Part shown: positions 29,567 through 41,112 of the stretch, one piece after another
How positions within the stretch are numbered: position 1 is the stretch's first letter
How the letters are laid out: each line of letters opens with the position of its first letter
NCBI GenBank assembly: GCA_001599755.1
Contig: BCHX01000006.1
Location: 3,831,336-3,895,335, forward strand
DNA: 64,000 bases
Reading direction: 5' to 3'
Origin: Gliomastix tumulicola
Taxonomy: Eukaryota > Ascomycota > Sordariomycetes > Hypocreales > Bionectriaceae
The notes under the pieces: generated by a model
What the model saw: only the letters and a program-made list of their open reading frames with translations
Databases searched by the model: none
Told to the model about the DNA's origin: nothing
Translations under genes and position numbers: made by a program

Positions 29567-31579
29567 ATGAATACAGCTGTGGGCGACTCCGGAAGGAAAC
29601 CAGGGCAGCGGCACCCTCGCAATCCCATTTTCCGGGTGCGAACTGGATGCCTAACGTGCCGCGGGCGGAAGAAGAAATGCGACGAGATGAAGCCGGCCTG
29701 CACTGGCTGCAAACGCAACCAGCTTCGCTGCGAGTGGCCAACCTCAACGACAGCATGCACGAAGAAGAGGAAGCCTACGAGGAATGACGAGACGACGACG
29801 ACAGACCGGACGAAGACGACAAGGACGACGACAAAATCCCCAGTGACACCCATTGGACCTCTGATCGCCAGCGTACATGAATACGAGCCGCTGGAAGGGA
29901 GGGCGGATGCCAACACCGAGACGAATCCAATACAGCGACTGCCCATAGCCATAGCCGGTACCCCTCACGCCGACGAAACCGCCATCTTCTTCGACCGGGA
30001 CGATCCTTTGATGCTGAGCTTTCAGCCCTCGCAGCAGCAGCTACCGACAAGCGGCGCATCGTCTGAGATGACCTCGTCCTGTGCTTCGTCGGGTGGTGGC
30101 GATGACGATGGCGCCAATATCGGGGTGTTCCAACACTGGCTGCCAGGCGAGCTGGATCTAGATCTGGACGCCGTTGGCCCCGATGACCTGCTCGACGATG
30201 ATCTTTTACCCGACACCACGGTGGTAGGAGTGCAATCCAACGACACAGCAACCGCCCCGGAAAGCACGACAAGTCACTGGCCGGACCGCCGTTCCACATT
30301 GCTCCCCGGACAGCTGAGGTCGAACGCCCTGATTCCGATCCCTCCCAGCATGCCTCTATCACCGAACTGTGATGACGAGCCATCCTACGACTTACTAAGC
30401 CACTACCTATCCCGCACGGCACTCAGCATGGGCAATGGCTCTACCGACGTCAACCCTTTCATCACCCAGTTGATCCCTCTGTCTTTCTCGCACAAGCTCA
30501 TCCTAGATCTGGTCTTGTGCCAAAGCGCCGTCCACCGTGCGACGGAAGACTCACAGCAGCTTGCCATGGCGGACAAGTATTACAACAGATCCTTGCGCTC
30601 ATTCCGCAACGCCATTGATGAGTATACAAAGGGCTACGAGATGAACCCCCTGTGGATTGCCGTGGGGGCATTGATTATGTGCTTTACCGAGGTAAGTCCG
30701 TCCCCCAAGACGCAGCCTGTGCCCGTCTTCCTGGTCCATGCGTGTGTGCGTGCGCATATGTCCTGACCAGTCCTCTAGACTGCGCGAGGTGATGTACATG
30801 GTACTATATTCGACCACATGGAGGCGGCAGGGCCCTTATTATCGAAACTCGTGTCCCAGTCAGGCGCAGTGCCCCCCGACCTGAAGCGGTTCATAGTCGA
30901 GTACTACGTCGACGTCGTGACGATAAGCATGATCTCTATCGACCCCTTGTTTGGGTCCAACACTGTGCTCCAGCCGGAATTTGAGCGCTTAGCCCATGAC
31001 ATGGTTCAAGACGGCTACGTCGGCCAACTGTGCGGCTGCTGGCTCGAGCTACTGCTGCTGCTCCCGCGCATCTTCGAGTTTGGGCAGCGTTCGGCACTCG
31101 GTACCCCGGACGAATTCATCTCGTTTGCTGCTCTCCAGAGTCGCATCGCTAGGTTCTCACCACCCGCTTCTCTTGGCAGCGACGTAACATTGTGCGGTCA
31201 GATCTTCAAGCAGGCCGCTCACATATACCTCATCACGTCTCTGGATGTAAGCCACAGCTCACAGGGCCAGGCAAAACAGCTTGTCGATCACGCCATCACG
31301 GAGACATTTGACTACCTCCGTCAACTGGCCCCAAACGCCAGGATCAATACTAGTCTCTGCTGGGCATTGGCCGTCGTTGGTAGCTGCGTCCAGGATGAGA
31401 TGCGGCAGAAAGAGCTCCGTAAGCGTCTTCAAGTCATGTTCCTGGCCATCGGCCTGGGCAATATCCGGGCCACAATAGCGCTCTTGGATGAGGTCTGGGC
31501 GCTTCCGAGCGCTGAACGGAGTCCCTGGACTATTTGCAGAGTTATGCGCGACAAGAACATGTGGATATCGCTGGCTTGA
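29567..31579 (+). CDS. Zn2Cys6 transcription factor, Fungal_trans_2 type
   Basis: Two exons, 29567-30691 and 30779-31579, joined in phase 0 over an 87-nt intron, give 641 residues. The zinc cluster is Cys28, 31, 38, 45, 48 and 55 (CX2CX6CX6CX2CX6C) in GCLTCRGRKKKCDE. It is followed by a basic Lys/Arg/Thr stretch likely to be the linker and nuclear signal. Residues 140-290 are acidic and low in complexity (DLDLDAVGPDDLLDDDLL), a probable activation region. From about 310 the sequence matches the helical Fungal_trans_2 domain (LILDLVLCQSAVHRA; GALIMCFTETARGD). It closes the amine-type gene block on the same strand and is the likely pathway regulator. No DNA target can be assigned from sequence alone. 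Confidence 0.94.
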
Positions 31580-32766
31580 TAGGTCCAGGCATGCGACGAA
31601 AGGGGCGGCTGTCTCGGTGTTGACCAATGAGATGCATCGTACCTGGACTCCTGAGAGCATCCGGAATTACGTCAGCTTCAGAGCGAGCGAGGCAGAATCA
31701 TTTCGTCGGCAGAAGCGGTCACGTTCTCGAAGTCTCAAGTCCCCATCAGTCTGCGAGGATAGCGACGGGCACTCTTTATTCGAAACAGGGTGCTCGCCCT
31801 GTAGTATCTCTACGACCCCAGTCTACTACTCATATTACATCGAACAACTTATTGGATGACACTCATACACATGGCTTGGGCCAGATGAAAGCCTAGTAGA
31901 GAAGAGGAGATTGCATGTATCTTGTCTCCAAGAAGAGAGGTCTGTCAGCTGTAGTGTGTACAGCTACTTCTTACGCTGCCAGCGGTACAAGATATCAAAG
32001 GCGGGATGTTGACAATGCGAATCAGTGTTGAAGGAAGCAAGTCTACGCGTCTTCCGCACTGCGCCGTCAGTACCTACCAAGACGCCATCCGTAGCCCGCC
32101 CCGATACCGATTCAAAGGTCACATATAGAACAAGCCCACTTCATCCATCCACGGCGTAGCGACCCCTCGCATAGAGGCGTCGTCAACGGTGGGAGCTCGG
32201 CCCTTGGGCGCTGCAGCTTGAGCCGCGATTGCGTGAGTACAAGCACCGTACCGCAGCCAATAGCCTCAACCGACCCCGGGCTTAACCTGCTAGCGTGGCG
32301 CGGTCCTGAGTCCAGCGCGGTCCCAGCGCGGTCCCAAGTGCCGCGCGGTTGGAGAGCCTCCACACAGGAGCCGTCAACACTTTGAGACAACACAATAGCG
32401 CGCTTATCATGCAGAGCACTTATCCTTTCTTTCCCGCGCCACTCTACTCTCCCACGTCACAAGAACAGGTCCCTTCAAAATGATCCATGTTGATGAAATC
32501 GTCTAGATCTGTGGCCACCGGCTGCGTGCGCAGCGTTGTCGTCACATGAAAACAGTGGCGGAAAAGAGCTGCTAGCGCTGCTAGATCGGCCTGACAGCCA
32601 CCTGACGTAGGTTACCTCGTTGAGAGTCTATAATGGATGATGAATGCGGTTAAAGTAGCTCAATCACCAGGAGGCAACTAAGACTGCAGCGAAAGACAGA
32701 TGGCCTCATCGCAACTAAATATAATTTCGGTTGGCAACGGGCCAGTAATTTTATCATTGCAGTAGA
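31580..32766. other. Intergenic, 1.2 kb
   Basis: Convergent spacer. It holds three close copies of GCGCGGTCC at 32298, 32315 and 32326. Frames here lack ATG starts or family features. Confidence 0.55.
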
Positions 32767-34861
32767 TCAGTGCATCTTGAAAAGATTAGGAGGGCAGCAC
32801 TTCTCAAGCGGCATGACGACCTCTCGGTATACCAAATCCACCAGCCTGGCGTCCCAAAGCTCACCTTCATGTCCAAACTCATAACACACGCATTTGCGAA
32901 TTGCCTCCGACAGCCCACCGCCTGCATCCCTACCCAGAAACTCTTCGACCGCCCCCTCGGACTGCCTCACCCAAAGGAACGCACCGCACATTTTCGAGTA
33001 CTCATTGGGACTTCCATCCTGAAGTGAGTCCTGCCAGCAGGCTTGCTTTTCAAGCTTCTCGCCGTGAAACAGCTCGAGCAGCAAAACTCCTAGCAACAAG
33101 AGTGAGGACCTTGCGTCCCACCTCACAATAGGATCCCGTGCACGTTCTGATATGTGGGAGAGAAAGTAAAGTCCATGTGGTCTTCTTTCACCACTGGATA
33201 TAACTGCAATGTGACTGACATCCAGGGATTCGTGAACCCAGGCTGAGTTCGCTAGACTGAGCAAGGTAAGAGCCAGCTGTATTCCCACATACAGGCGTTC
33301 TAAACGCTGTGGGAGACTGACTAAAACCGTGTCTATGTTGTGTAGATCGGAACCCTCAGTGGTCGTATGGTGTGATTCGTCTGGGGAAAGCATGATTTGC
33401 ACATGGCTCCCCTCCAACACACATTTCTTGCTGAGGCTGGCGGTTATCTTTGTGGCTAGCTGACATATACTGAGCTTTTCCTGGGCCACGCTTGCTGGAC
33501 GCATGGGAGTTGCAGTCTCATCGGCGGCGAAACGCACTCGTGAGGGGAGTGATGCAGGCGTTGAGATTTTGGATGAGCTGCTGGCAGAAACAGGTTAGCG
33601 ATAGCAAGAAAGCGATGTTTGGAGCGTTCAATAGATACCTGGTCGCCGTGGTATTGGTCGATATTGTGGGTGCTTTTGTCAGAATGCTCGTACTATACGA
33701 AGCCGTGCTCGATATTGATGGCGCTTCCAATACTGGAGCAGGTTCTTTCTTCGTCCCAAAACCCACAACTGTACGCTCTTGCCACTTGGTTTTTGTTTTC
33801 CGCAAAATAGATCTCGGCCAAGACATTTTGGCATCCGGGGAGATGATAATAGATGACGAAGTCGCAGCGAGGGAGGATACGCTCTTCTTGCCAATTGCAT
33901 TGGATGTCCGTTCATGGTGCTTCTTCAGATCACTCCGCCTTTTGAGAACTGTAGTTGCCTCATAATGGGCCTTCGTAGGCCCTTCTTCTGGTCCTGGCTG
34001 AACAGTACTTTGGGCAGAGACCACCTCGACATGAACTCTGAGGTGGGCCTTGCGAGGCTCATTTTCAAGCAGCAAACTCAAGCGCTTGCTCTGGGAGCCC
34101 TTCGTGAGACGACTGAACATTGGATAGGTGGCGATGCCGACGACATGAGGTGTTTGGCAATTGCATGGCTGTTGCTGGGTTAGGCAGTCATAGACCCCTT
34201 GAGCTTGGCTCTGTAGCTTCCGGAATGGTATTTGAACAGTGTCAGAGCGCTGCTTGGAGGTATATGGAGTCTGGTTTGGCGCTCGATTTAGAACGGTGTG
34301 TAGATCGTCGTTGGCCTTGGTAATGCGGGCCAATAGCCGGTCTTTCTCGTTGCTGAAGCTTGTCTTGAGCCGGTATAACTCGCTTTCAAGGCTTGTCGAA
34401 TCCAAATGATGGACCTGCAGGATAGTATTAGAATCAGAATTCATCGTCGGTGTCGGCGCCATGGTGAATCCCACCTTGTCCACAGGCGGCAAAAGCTGCT
34501 GAAGTTCAGCAACTGATTGGCGCAGGATGTCAAGATTCTCGTTGATCCAGCAGTATGTCTTGTAGTGAAACCTTTTCTTCACTTGGTCTTTGATCCTTGA
34601 CTCGCTCCAGAGAGGGGAATCTTGGTCTGCGACGAGACTGTTGTATTCATCTTCCGAGACGTCTAGGTGCTCCACGAGCCGTTCTAGCACCTGTTGATAG
34701 GCAATCTCCTGAGTTCTGATGCCGGCAATCAAGTTCTCGAACGATGTTTCGAATTCCCACCATGAAATTGCGTTCTGGAAGACACCCTCCAGCTCCCTAG
34801 CGACACCGCACACTATGGGGAACGCCCCAAGGACCAGGCCGGCGATCTCTAGTCCCGACAT
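32767..34861 (-). CDS. DUF7580-type protein with HeLo-like N-terminus
   Basis: Two exons, 34861-33639 and 33580-32767, separated by a 58-nt intron with a CTAAC branch site, give 678 residues; an upstream ATG (34876) would add five. The N-terminus SGLEIAGLVLGAFPIVCGV is a hydrophobic glycine-spaced helix seen in HeLo-like and related fungal domains. The middle (about 215-415) is Ser/Lys-rich and of low complexity. The C-terminal half (about 425-678) matches the DUF7580 region: RVRFAADE, LALTLLSLANSAWVHESL, then RSSLLLLGVLLLELFHG. Such proteins are abundant and variable in filamentous ascomycetes and resemble parts of non-self-recognition systems; none has a proven function known to me. It is divergent from the C2H2/ULD gene 365 bp away. 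Confidence 0.8.
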
Positions 34862-35226
34862 TTGACGTAGGCACACATGGCGCGTGCTAATATGCGTTCT
34901 GCTGCGATGTAATACAAGACCAATTCGCGTAGCCTCGAGAGTGGTATGACTTGGCTAGAGCCGGGCAATGGAGTGATTTGACGGTAGGAAGAGAGAAGGA
35001 CGGATTTTGAGAGAAGAGGGGAAAGGCGTAAGGCGGCCGTTTCTGCGACCCATCTGCAGGCCAGGGTATCTGCTATTGGCTGGAAGCAGGCTTATCTACA
35101 GCTGACAAAGAAAATGAGGGGTAGGCGATTATCCGTTACGCAATCCGGGCGAAGTGTAAAACCGCGATCCCTCGCAATGCTTCACTGACCAGCTGCCTCA
35201 GCCTATGTTCGCTACCGAGCCACGCA
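34862..35226. promoter_or_regulatory. Bidirectional promoter region, DUF7580 / C2H2-ULD genes
   Basis: Only 365 bp separate the two divergent starts, so regulatory sites are probably shared. I see no specific motif. Confidence 0.5.
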
Positions 35227-38101
35227 ATGGATCAAGCGCGGTCGCAGATCGTAGAAAGCCCTCGAACAATATCACGTCTTTCTGCACTCTGTCAGAATGC
35301 GTTTGAGGATCTCTGTCTGCTGTTGCCGGGATCGGCTCATCACGGGCTAGCAAACGCCATCCAGGACGAGGCCGGGAGGTTTCAGGTCTGGGCGGGCAAT
35401 ATCGGAGCCCTCCGGAATCCCCAGTCATCCAGCTCACTGGATTCGAGGCTGAGACACTCAGAGCTTATGCGCACAAGCGTAGAGTCTGGTCTTCAGCGTC
35501 TTGAAAGTGCAATACGAAGAGGTAATTCACAAGCTTCAGCACAGGTGTGGTACGGTGCTGATCAAACAAACATAAGCTGTCTTGATTGTATCGGGAAAGA
35601 AACAGAACCGGACCGAGAGTTCAGGGCACTCAGCCATCGATGTAATTGGTCAATCGGCTCAGCATGGGCTTGGAGGACCTTGGAAGGAGACATCCGTTGG
35701 GACGCCCACGACCGAGCTTTCTGAACTATACCTCAACGCGCAGTCGTGCATTACCAACCTCTTCACTCTGTCCATGCTCATCCGTCGCGATCGACCTCGG
35801 GGACGGATGCAACACTACGGCCCCAACTCGCAGCATGGAGATGCTGGGCCTGACATCACGAACGTCCAGGATAAATTCCCCAAACTGAAGCAGAGTATTT
35901 GGCTCGCGCAACGAATAGGATCGTCTATCATGCGGCAACGCGAGTACATTCGCTATCGTCAGTCGCATCGCAAGATTTTGACGCAGTCCCATGGAGGGAT
36001 AGGACCAGATGGAGAATCTGTTCTCTACTCAGGCAGAGCCACCACAAAGGCCACTTCGTTTTATGAATTCTCGACAGCCGTTGACGGACGGATATCCGAT
36101 TCCCAGGAGGACGTGTCGGGTCAAAGTATCAGAAGTTCAGCCACATCCTTTGCCACAACCGCAGCCGTTGGCACTGGGTCTGGCCGGAGAATCCCGGAAC
36201 TCACCGATATGTGGCTCCACGGCGTTCAATTGAACTACAACACCCATATCGAATGCCCTTACTGTCGGACTATCCAGATGCTCGGCGACCGACATCAGTG
36301 GAAGTATGTACTTTTATGTGTCCGGCCAGACCAGCTTGGGCTAATTAGTGACACAGACGTCATGTATACAGTGACCTGCAGCTCTACATATGTACCTTCG
36401 AAGGCTGTTCTGTTGAACCATTCTCTTCGTCTCACGAATGGTTTGAGCACGAGATGAGTACCCACAGACGCCAGTGGAAATGCTACCTATGCAACGCAGT
36501 CTGTCAGTCACCAAAGTCTCTTGAGAGCCACTTCGTCTCAAAGCACGCCAGTACTGTGCCAAAAGCCCAGAGAGGCGTGATGATACAGACTGGCGAGCAG
36601 GCAGTGACGCGCTTCGACGAGGGTGCTTGTCTCATGTGCAATGGTTGGAAGCCACACCAAGCAGATGCACACAACAAGAACCGGTTCCAATCCCACCTAG
36701 AAAAGCATCTCCAAGAACTCGCCCGGGACGCCATTCCCCTTTCAATTGAGGGTTTAGAGGTGAAGGATGCTCAGAGTGATGAGGAAGTTGAGCCGGCAGA
36801 ATCTCAAGAAGAGGATCAAGCATCACTGCTGCCGAAGTCTGATCCTGATAGCATAAGCCTGGGAGCAGAGGCTGAAGCATTTGCGGATCAGCATGAAGGG
36901 ATAAAAGCAGTCGAGGAACAGCGTGAAACAGAGGTACAAACACCTGATCAGCAGGGTGGCTACTATGAGGACCCTCGGGTTTCTGGAGAACCAACACAGT
37001 TGAAGCAATTCGACACCGAGGCGCCGCAACTTTCGGCTCCAACAGAGGACCTCCAGCAACCAACAACCCCTGCTTCCAGAGAAGCAGTAGCACCTCCCTC
37101 GCCGGATCTAGAGCTCAAGGCTGAAGTTGGGGCTGCTGAGGAACAGCATTTCGAACCTCAAGTTAGCCACGAGACTGAAGAAAGTGTTGAAATGCCCATG
37201 GAAGCGGAGTGGAAAGTTGAGGAGAGCACTGGGAGAGTAAGGGTTGAGGATGAGACGCAAGCGAACGAGGAAATGGAGCAGACGTACTATCACATTACGA
37301 CACCGGTCAAAGAGGATGAAGAAATAGAAGCCAATGCCCAGGACCGCGGGAAAAGAGAGGTCGAAGACGACCAACGCACAGAGACCCAAGACCCGATCAG
37401 GTTCAAGGATGCAATTGGACGCAAGTTTAGCTTCCCATTCCATCTTTGCGCCACCTGGCAGGTAAGCTCACCTTCACACCCCAGCCCGTGGTGCTCCCAG
37501 CCCGTGCTCCCACCGTTACTAAAATATGCTACCAAAGGGAATGGAGGAACTCATCAAGCAAGCCTTCTTGCAAGTCGATATCCTTGGGCCCCATGTCCAG
37601 GAGGGCCACTACGACTTGATTGGCCCTAATGGCGAGATAATCCTTCCTTCAGTCTGGGAAAAGGTCATTGAGCCTGGCTGGAGCATCACAATGACCATGT
37701 GGCCAATCGATAAGTCGCCTCCTGTAACCAGGCTCACACCCCCTAGAAGGATAGTACAAATGCCACCACCTCCCAAAAGACGGTCAGAAGTCCTTCTGCC
37801 AGGCCGCCGGCCTGAAGCTGTTCCCGCTGGAGAAATTTCACCACCTCAGTGGCCACCAGGTGCTGCTAGACCTGCAGGGCCGGCCCATGGGATTGATACT
37901 ATTCCCACCGCAGCTTCCAACACACACAAGAAAGAAAAGCGTAGTTCAGCCTCAGTTTTAACTTTTCTTGGGGGAAAGCCGACAAAGAGAAAGTCAGCCT
38001 ATGATGCTACTGATACACCGCCTGCTCAGCACTCCAACAGGGCTGAACCCCCTTCTCATGACGCTGTTTCCCAACCTGAAGAGATAGATCCCCCAACTTA
38101 A
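35227..38101 (+). CDS. C2H2-type zinc-finger protein with C-terminal ubiquitin-like (ULD) domain
   Basis: Four exons, 35227-35521, 35577-36303, 36357-37461 and 37538-38101, give 896 residues. Residues 1-150 form the helical N-terminal region common to fungal proteins loosely annotated as acuF-like C2H2 proteins. From about 325 to 450 there are four Cys/His pairs, starting CPYCRTIQ, CTFEGCS, CYLCNAVC and CLMCNGW, each followed by His residues. A very acidic Glu/Gln-rich linker spans about 465-680. At about 685-765 PIRFKDAIGRKFSFPFHLC, GMEELIKQAFLQVDILGPHV and GHYDLIGPNGEIILP identify the fungal ubiquitin-like domain (ULD_2). The tail is basic and Pro-rich. The combination suggests a nuclear or signalling scaffold. 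It pairs head-to-head with the DUF7580 gene. Confidence 0.85.
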
Positions 38102-38308
38102 CATGTGAAAGGCATCAAACTGATAGAATATGAGGTTTTCTTCCAGCAAGCTCTATAGTCTACCTTGAATCTAAAAAAGTCCAGCCTTTCCTCAATAGTC
38201 TCGCCTGGATACATTCAACAGAAGCGAAAGACAGCTGCAAAGTGATTTCAACTATGAGATGGCAATAGAATGCAGAGAGTGAGTGCCACCTCTATAGATG
38301 AGTACAGG

Positions 38309-40884
38309 TTAAAAGAATGAAGAGGATCCCAGAGTAGAGAATAGTTCCCATTCAAAGTCATCCATGTCCATGAACTCGTCTAGACTCAGAGACGACTGGG
38401 TGTGCTCATCTAGTATATGATGACCGTAAAGAGAAGTAGACGACAGCTCTTCGGCGAGAAGACCACCTTGGCTTCGTATCGAAGTTTGTTGACCTGCTTG
38501 AGAGTCCGTACTTGAGTCATCAGGCCCTCGGGCATTGTTGCTCATCGTGGCGGCACCAGAGAGAGAAGCTCCTTCACAATGATTCAGTTGCTCGCCGACT
38601 TCAGTGGACCCTTCTGGGGTAGGAGCGTCAGGAGAAGTGACACTGTGATGACCCTGCTGTTCACGAGACCTTGCGAGAATATGCATGAGAGACTCGTGGA
38701 GCCGGGCTGCAGCCAAAGAGTGTGATTTAGCCTCCTCAACAAGTCTGAGCGCGTCTTGCACCTCGTCGTCATCCAGCTCCACAGACTCGCGCTGGGCTAT
38801 GCTACCGTACACGCACGCATCCATTAATAGTACGATGGTGGCCATGAAGATCCCATGAAGAATGACCGAGAGTCTCAGCCGAGTCTGGACAAAGGCATGC
38901 TTTGTTCGCTCAAGCTGCCTCTCTGCAAGTATGATCCGACGGGCAGCATAGAGACACGTCTCTCTTGATGGAGATGAGGCGCGAGAATCAGTAGAGTGCC
39001 TGGCCGACCAGGAAGATCTGAGATAATCGAGATGGAGCTTGCACCTCTGAGACTGGATCAGGGAGTTGAGTAGATACGCTTGGATGAACCTCTCGCCCTG
39101 TTCAGGTACGGGGACGGCCTCGTACGTGTCAAGATCCAGAAACGAAGGTATGTCTTGTATGACCTGGCAGAGCTGGAGGTCTAGGCTCGTAATAAGGGAC
39201 TGGTGAGATGCTGGCTCCCACTCCTCTGACGCAGCCTTTGCCAATGAAACGTCATCGACCATGGCGCGCGCAGCCTCGGCGACGCGCAGACGTTGCAGGA
39301 AATAGGACATGTCGGTTGGCACAGACAACGGTTGGTCCTCATTTGGTCCGTTGCTGAGGAGGTCGATATCGTCGATATTGAGCGGCTTTCTTACCGTCAT
39401 CTGATGGGGCACGACGTGATAGACACCCTCTGCCGGCCCACCGTACCTCGCAGCAGAGATCCTAGACATGATTAGACCGGGACAAGTCCAAGATAGAGCG
39501 GGTTTGATCAGATGATGTGCGAGCATACCAATCAGTAGCGACTAGATACCACCATGCACGGCGGCCAACTTCAGCCCGTATGGCGTCTGCCGCCTTCTTA
39601 TCGCCATGACCCTTGCCATCGACCCTGTGCAATCCAAGCTCCTGTCCCACCACGAATCCCGTCATCATCAGTGACCTGTACTGGAGCGAGGCCCCCTCCA
39701 GATTGTATGTGAGGTACGTCAGAACGACGATGCCGAGGACGGTTTCCAGTTCAGGCGGCGAGCCACCCCGCTGTGAGTAAAGCACATCGTGCGCGGCTTT
39801 AATCCACAGCGATGTCTGTGCGGCTGCCTCGACTGCAGAAGAGAAGAGCGGATGAGGAGGAATCTCGGTGCCTTGGGGGCTGCAGTCATCAGCCGCCCAC
39901 AAGTGTGTAGAGCTAGCGATGATGCTCAGCAGAAGAATCATATGGCCAGGCCTGACTCGGTCTGGTCCATTGTTGATTTGGCAGTATGTTTCCTCGATGA
40001 TATCAGGTAGAGAAGGGCCGTGGAGAACATGATACACATAACTGAGCTTGGACAGAAACTTGTCTGCGAGGACCTTGGCTTCGTACAGCTGGGGTATGTG
40101 TATGCATCTCATCAACTTTCCCTCGTGCATCACATATGAAGATTGTTCCGGGATGTGCCGGATGCATTGGACTCCGAATAGTATTGTACCGTCGAGCGAG
40201 CCAAGATCCTGTTCCTGTTGATGTTCGGGTCAGTCTTTTATATAGGGCGGGAAGATGGCGATTCAAGGTGGTACTCCGACTCACCCGCAGGTTGTTGCCC
40301 ATGGACACGAGCTCAAGATGAGCGACAGCATCGCCAACACGATCTAGGTTAGGTGCAGGCGCTTTTTTGGCTGGCTTTGTAACCCAAACTGATCTCGCTG
40401 CAGGGCTGCTGATCGAGTTGCAAGATGTCGAGCCTGTACTGGCATTGGCCTCGGCCCATTCCACATACGGTTGCGCAGTCCTGGGGTGGCTTGAGGAGAC
40501 TCGGCTCTCTAGATCTTGCACGACTCGTTTTACTGCCTGAATCTCGGCCATAAGGATCTCCTGGCCCTCGTCTAGACGTTCAGGTGCCCGTGGCTGTGAG
40601 GACGGTAAGGGAAGTTGCCTTCGAGCTGTAGAGTCGGATGTTTTCTGGTTATGCTGCTGCCCTTGAGCAACATCCGGCATAGGGGCACTGACTGGCGCGG
40701 GCAGCGTGATGCCTCGCTTTCGTCGCTTGCTTGTGGGAACATGGCTGAATCGGCAGTCTGCTCCCCGGGACACGCAGTTCGCGCAGGGAATCGGACGATC
40801 GCACCGAAGCTTCCGAGACCGGCAGGAGTCGCAAGAGTAGTGCTGCGCGATGCGCTTTGATCGGGCAGTGCCTTGGCTGGACAT
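38309..40884 (-). CDS. Zn2Cys6 transcription factor, Fungal_trans type
   Basis: Three exons, 40884-40285, 40214-39529 and 39461-38309, with introns of 70 and 67 nt, give 812 residues. The start is the ATG in CACCATGTCC. The zinc cluster is Cys18, 21, 28, 34, 37 and 44 (CX2CX6CX5CX2CX6C), followed by the basic SKRRKR. A coiled region around 110-145 may dimerise. The middle domain has the Fungal_trans landmarks YEAKVLADKFL, LGLHRVDGKGHGDKKAADAIRAEVGRRAWW and LVATDW, the last split by intron 2. It is a nuclear DNA-binding regulator. It lies just downstream of an MFS transporter on the same strand, and both promoters contain the same GGAACTTCCGCGG sequence, so it may regulate itself and the transporter. 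Confidence 0.94.
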
Positions 40885-40990
40885 GGTGACGCGTTGATAA
40901 ACCACCTCATCGACACAATGTCACCTTCATGATTGACAAGCAGCTGCTGTTTGGGAGGGAGGAGACAAAGGGGCCATGCCAAGAGCTTGG

Positions 40991-41010
40991 CTCCGCGGAA
41001 GTTCCACGGA
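40991..41010. promoter_or_regulatory. Near-palindromic candidate operator in regulator promoter
   Basis: CCGCGGAAGTTCCACGG lies about 107-126 bp before the Zn2Cys6 start. It is an inverted pair of CGGAA halves. Its reverse strand contains the 13-mer GGAACTTCCGCGG also present before the MFS gene. Confidence 0.5.
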
Positions 41011-41112
41011 CTCTGCGACTGCGCCACAGATTGGCCCTATTCAGCCACAGTCAAAAATGGCGTGTATTTCGCTTCATGGTAGATTCCATCCCGAGGACGG
41101 CGACCTTTCTAC

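Noticed and set aside
33495..33537. Possible 43-nt intron linking the two DUF7580 frames
   Set aside because: A 58-nt intron at 33638-33581 with a CTAAC branch site joins the frames better and keeps the RVRFAADE segment.
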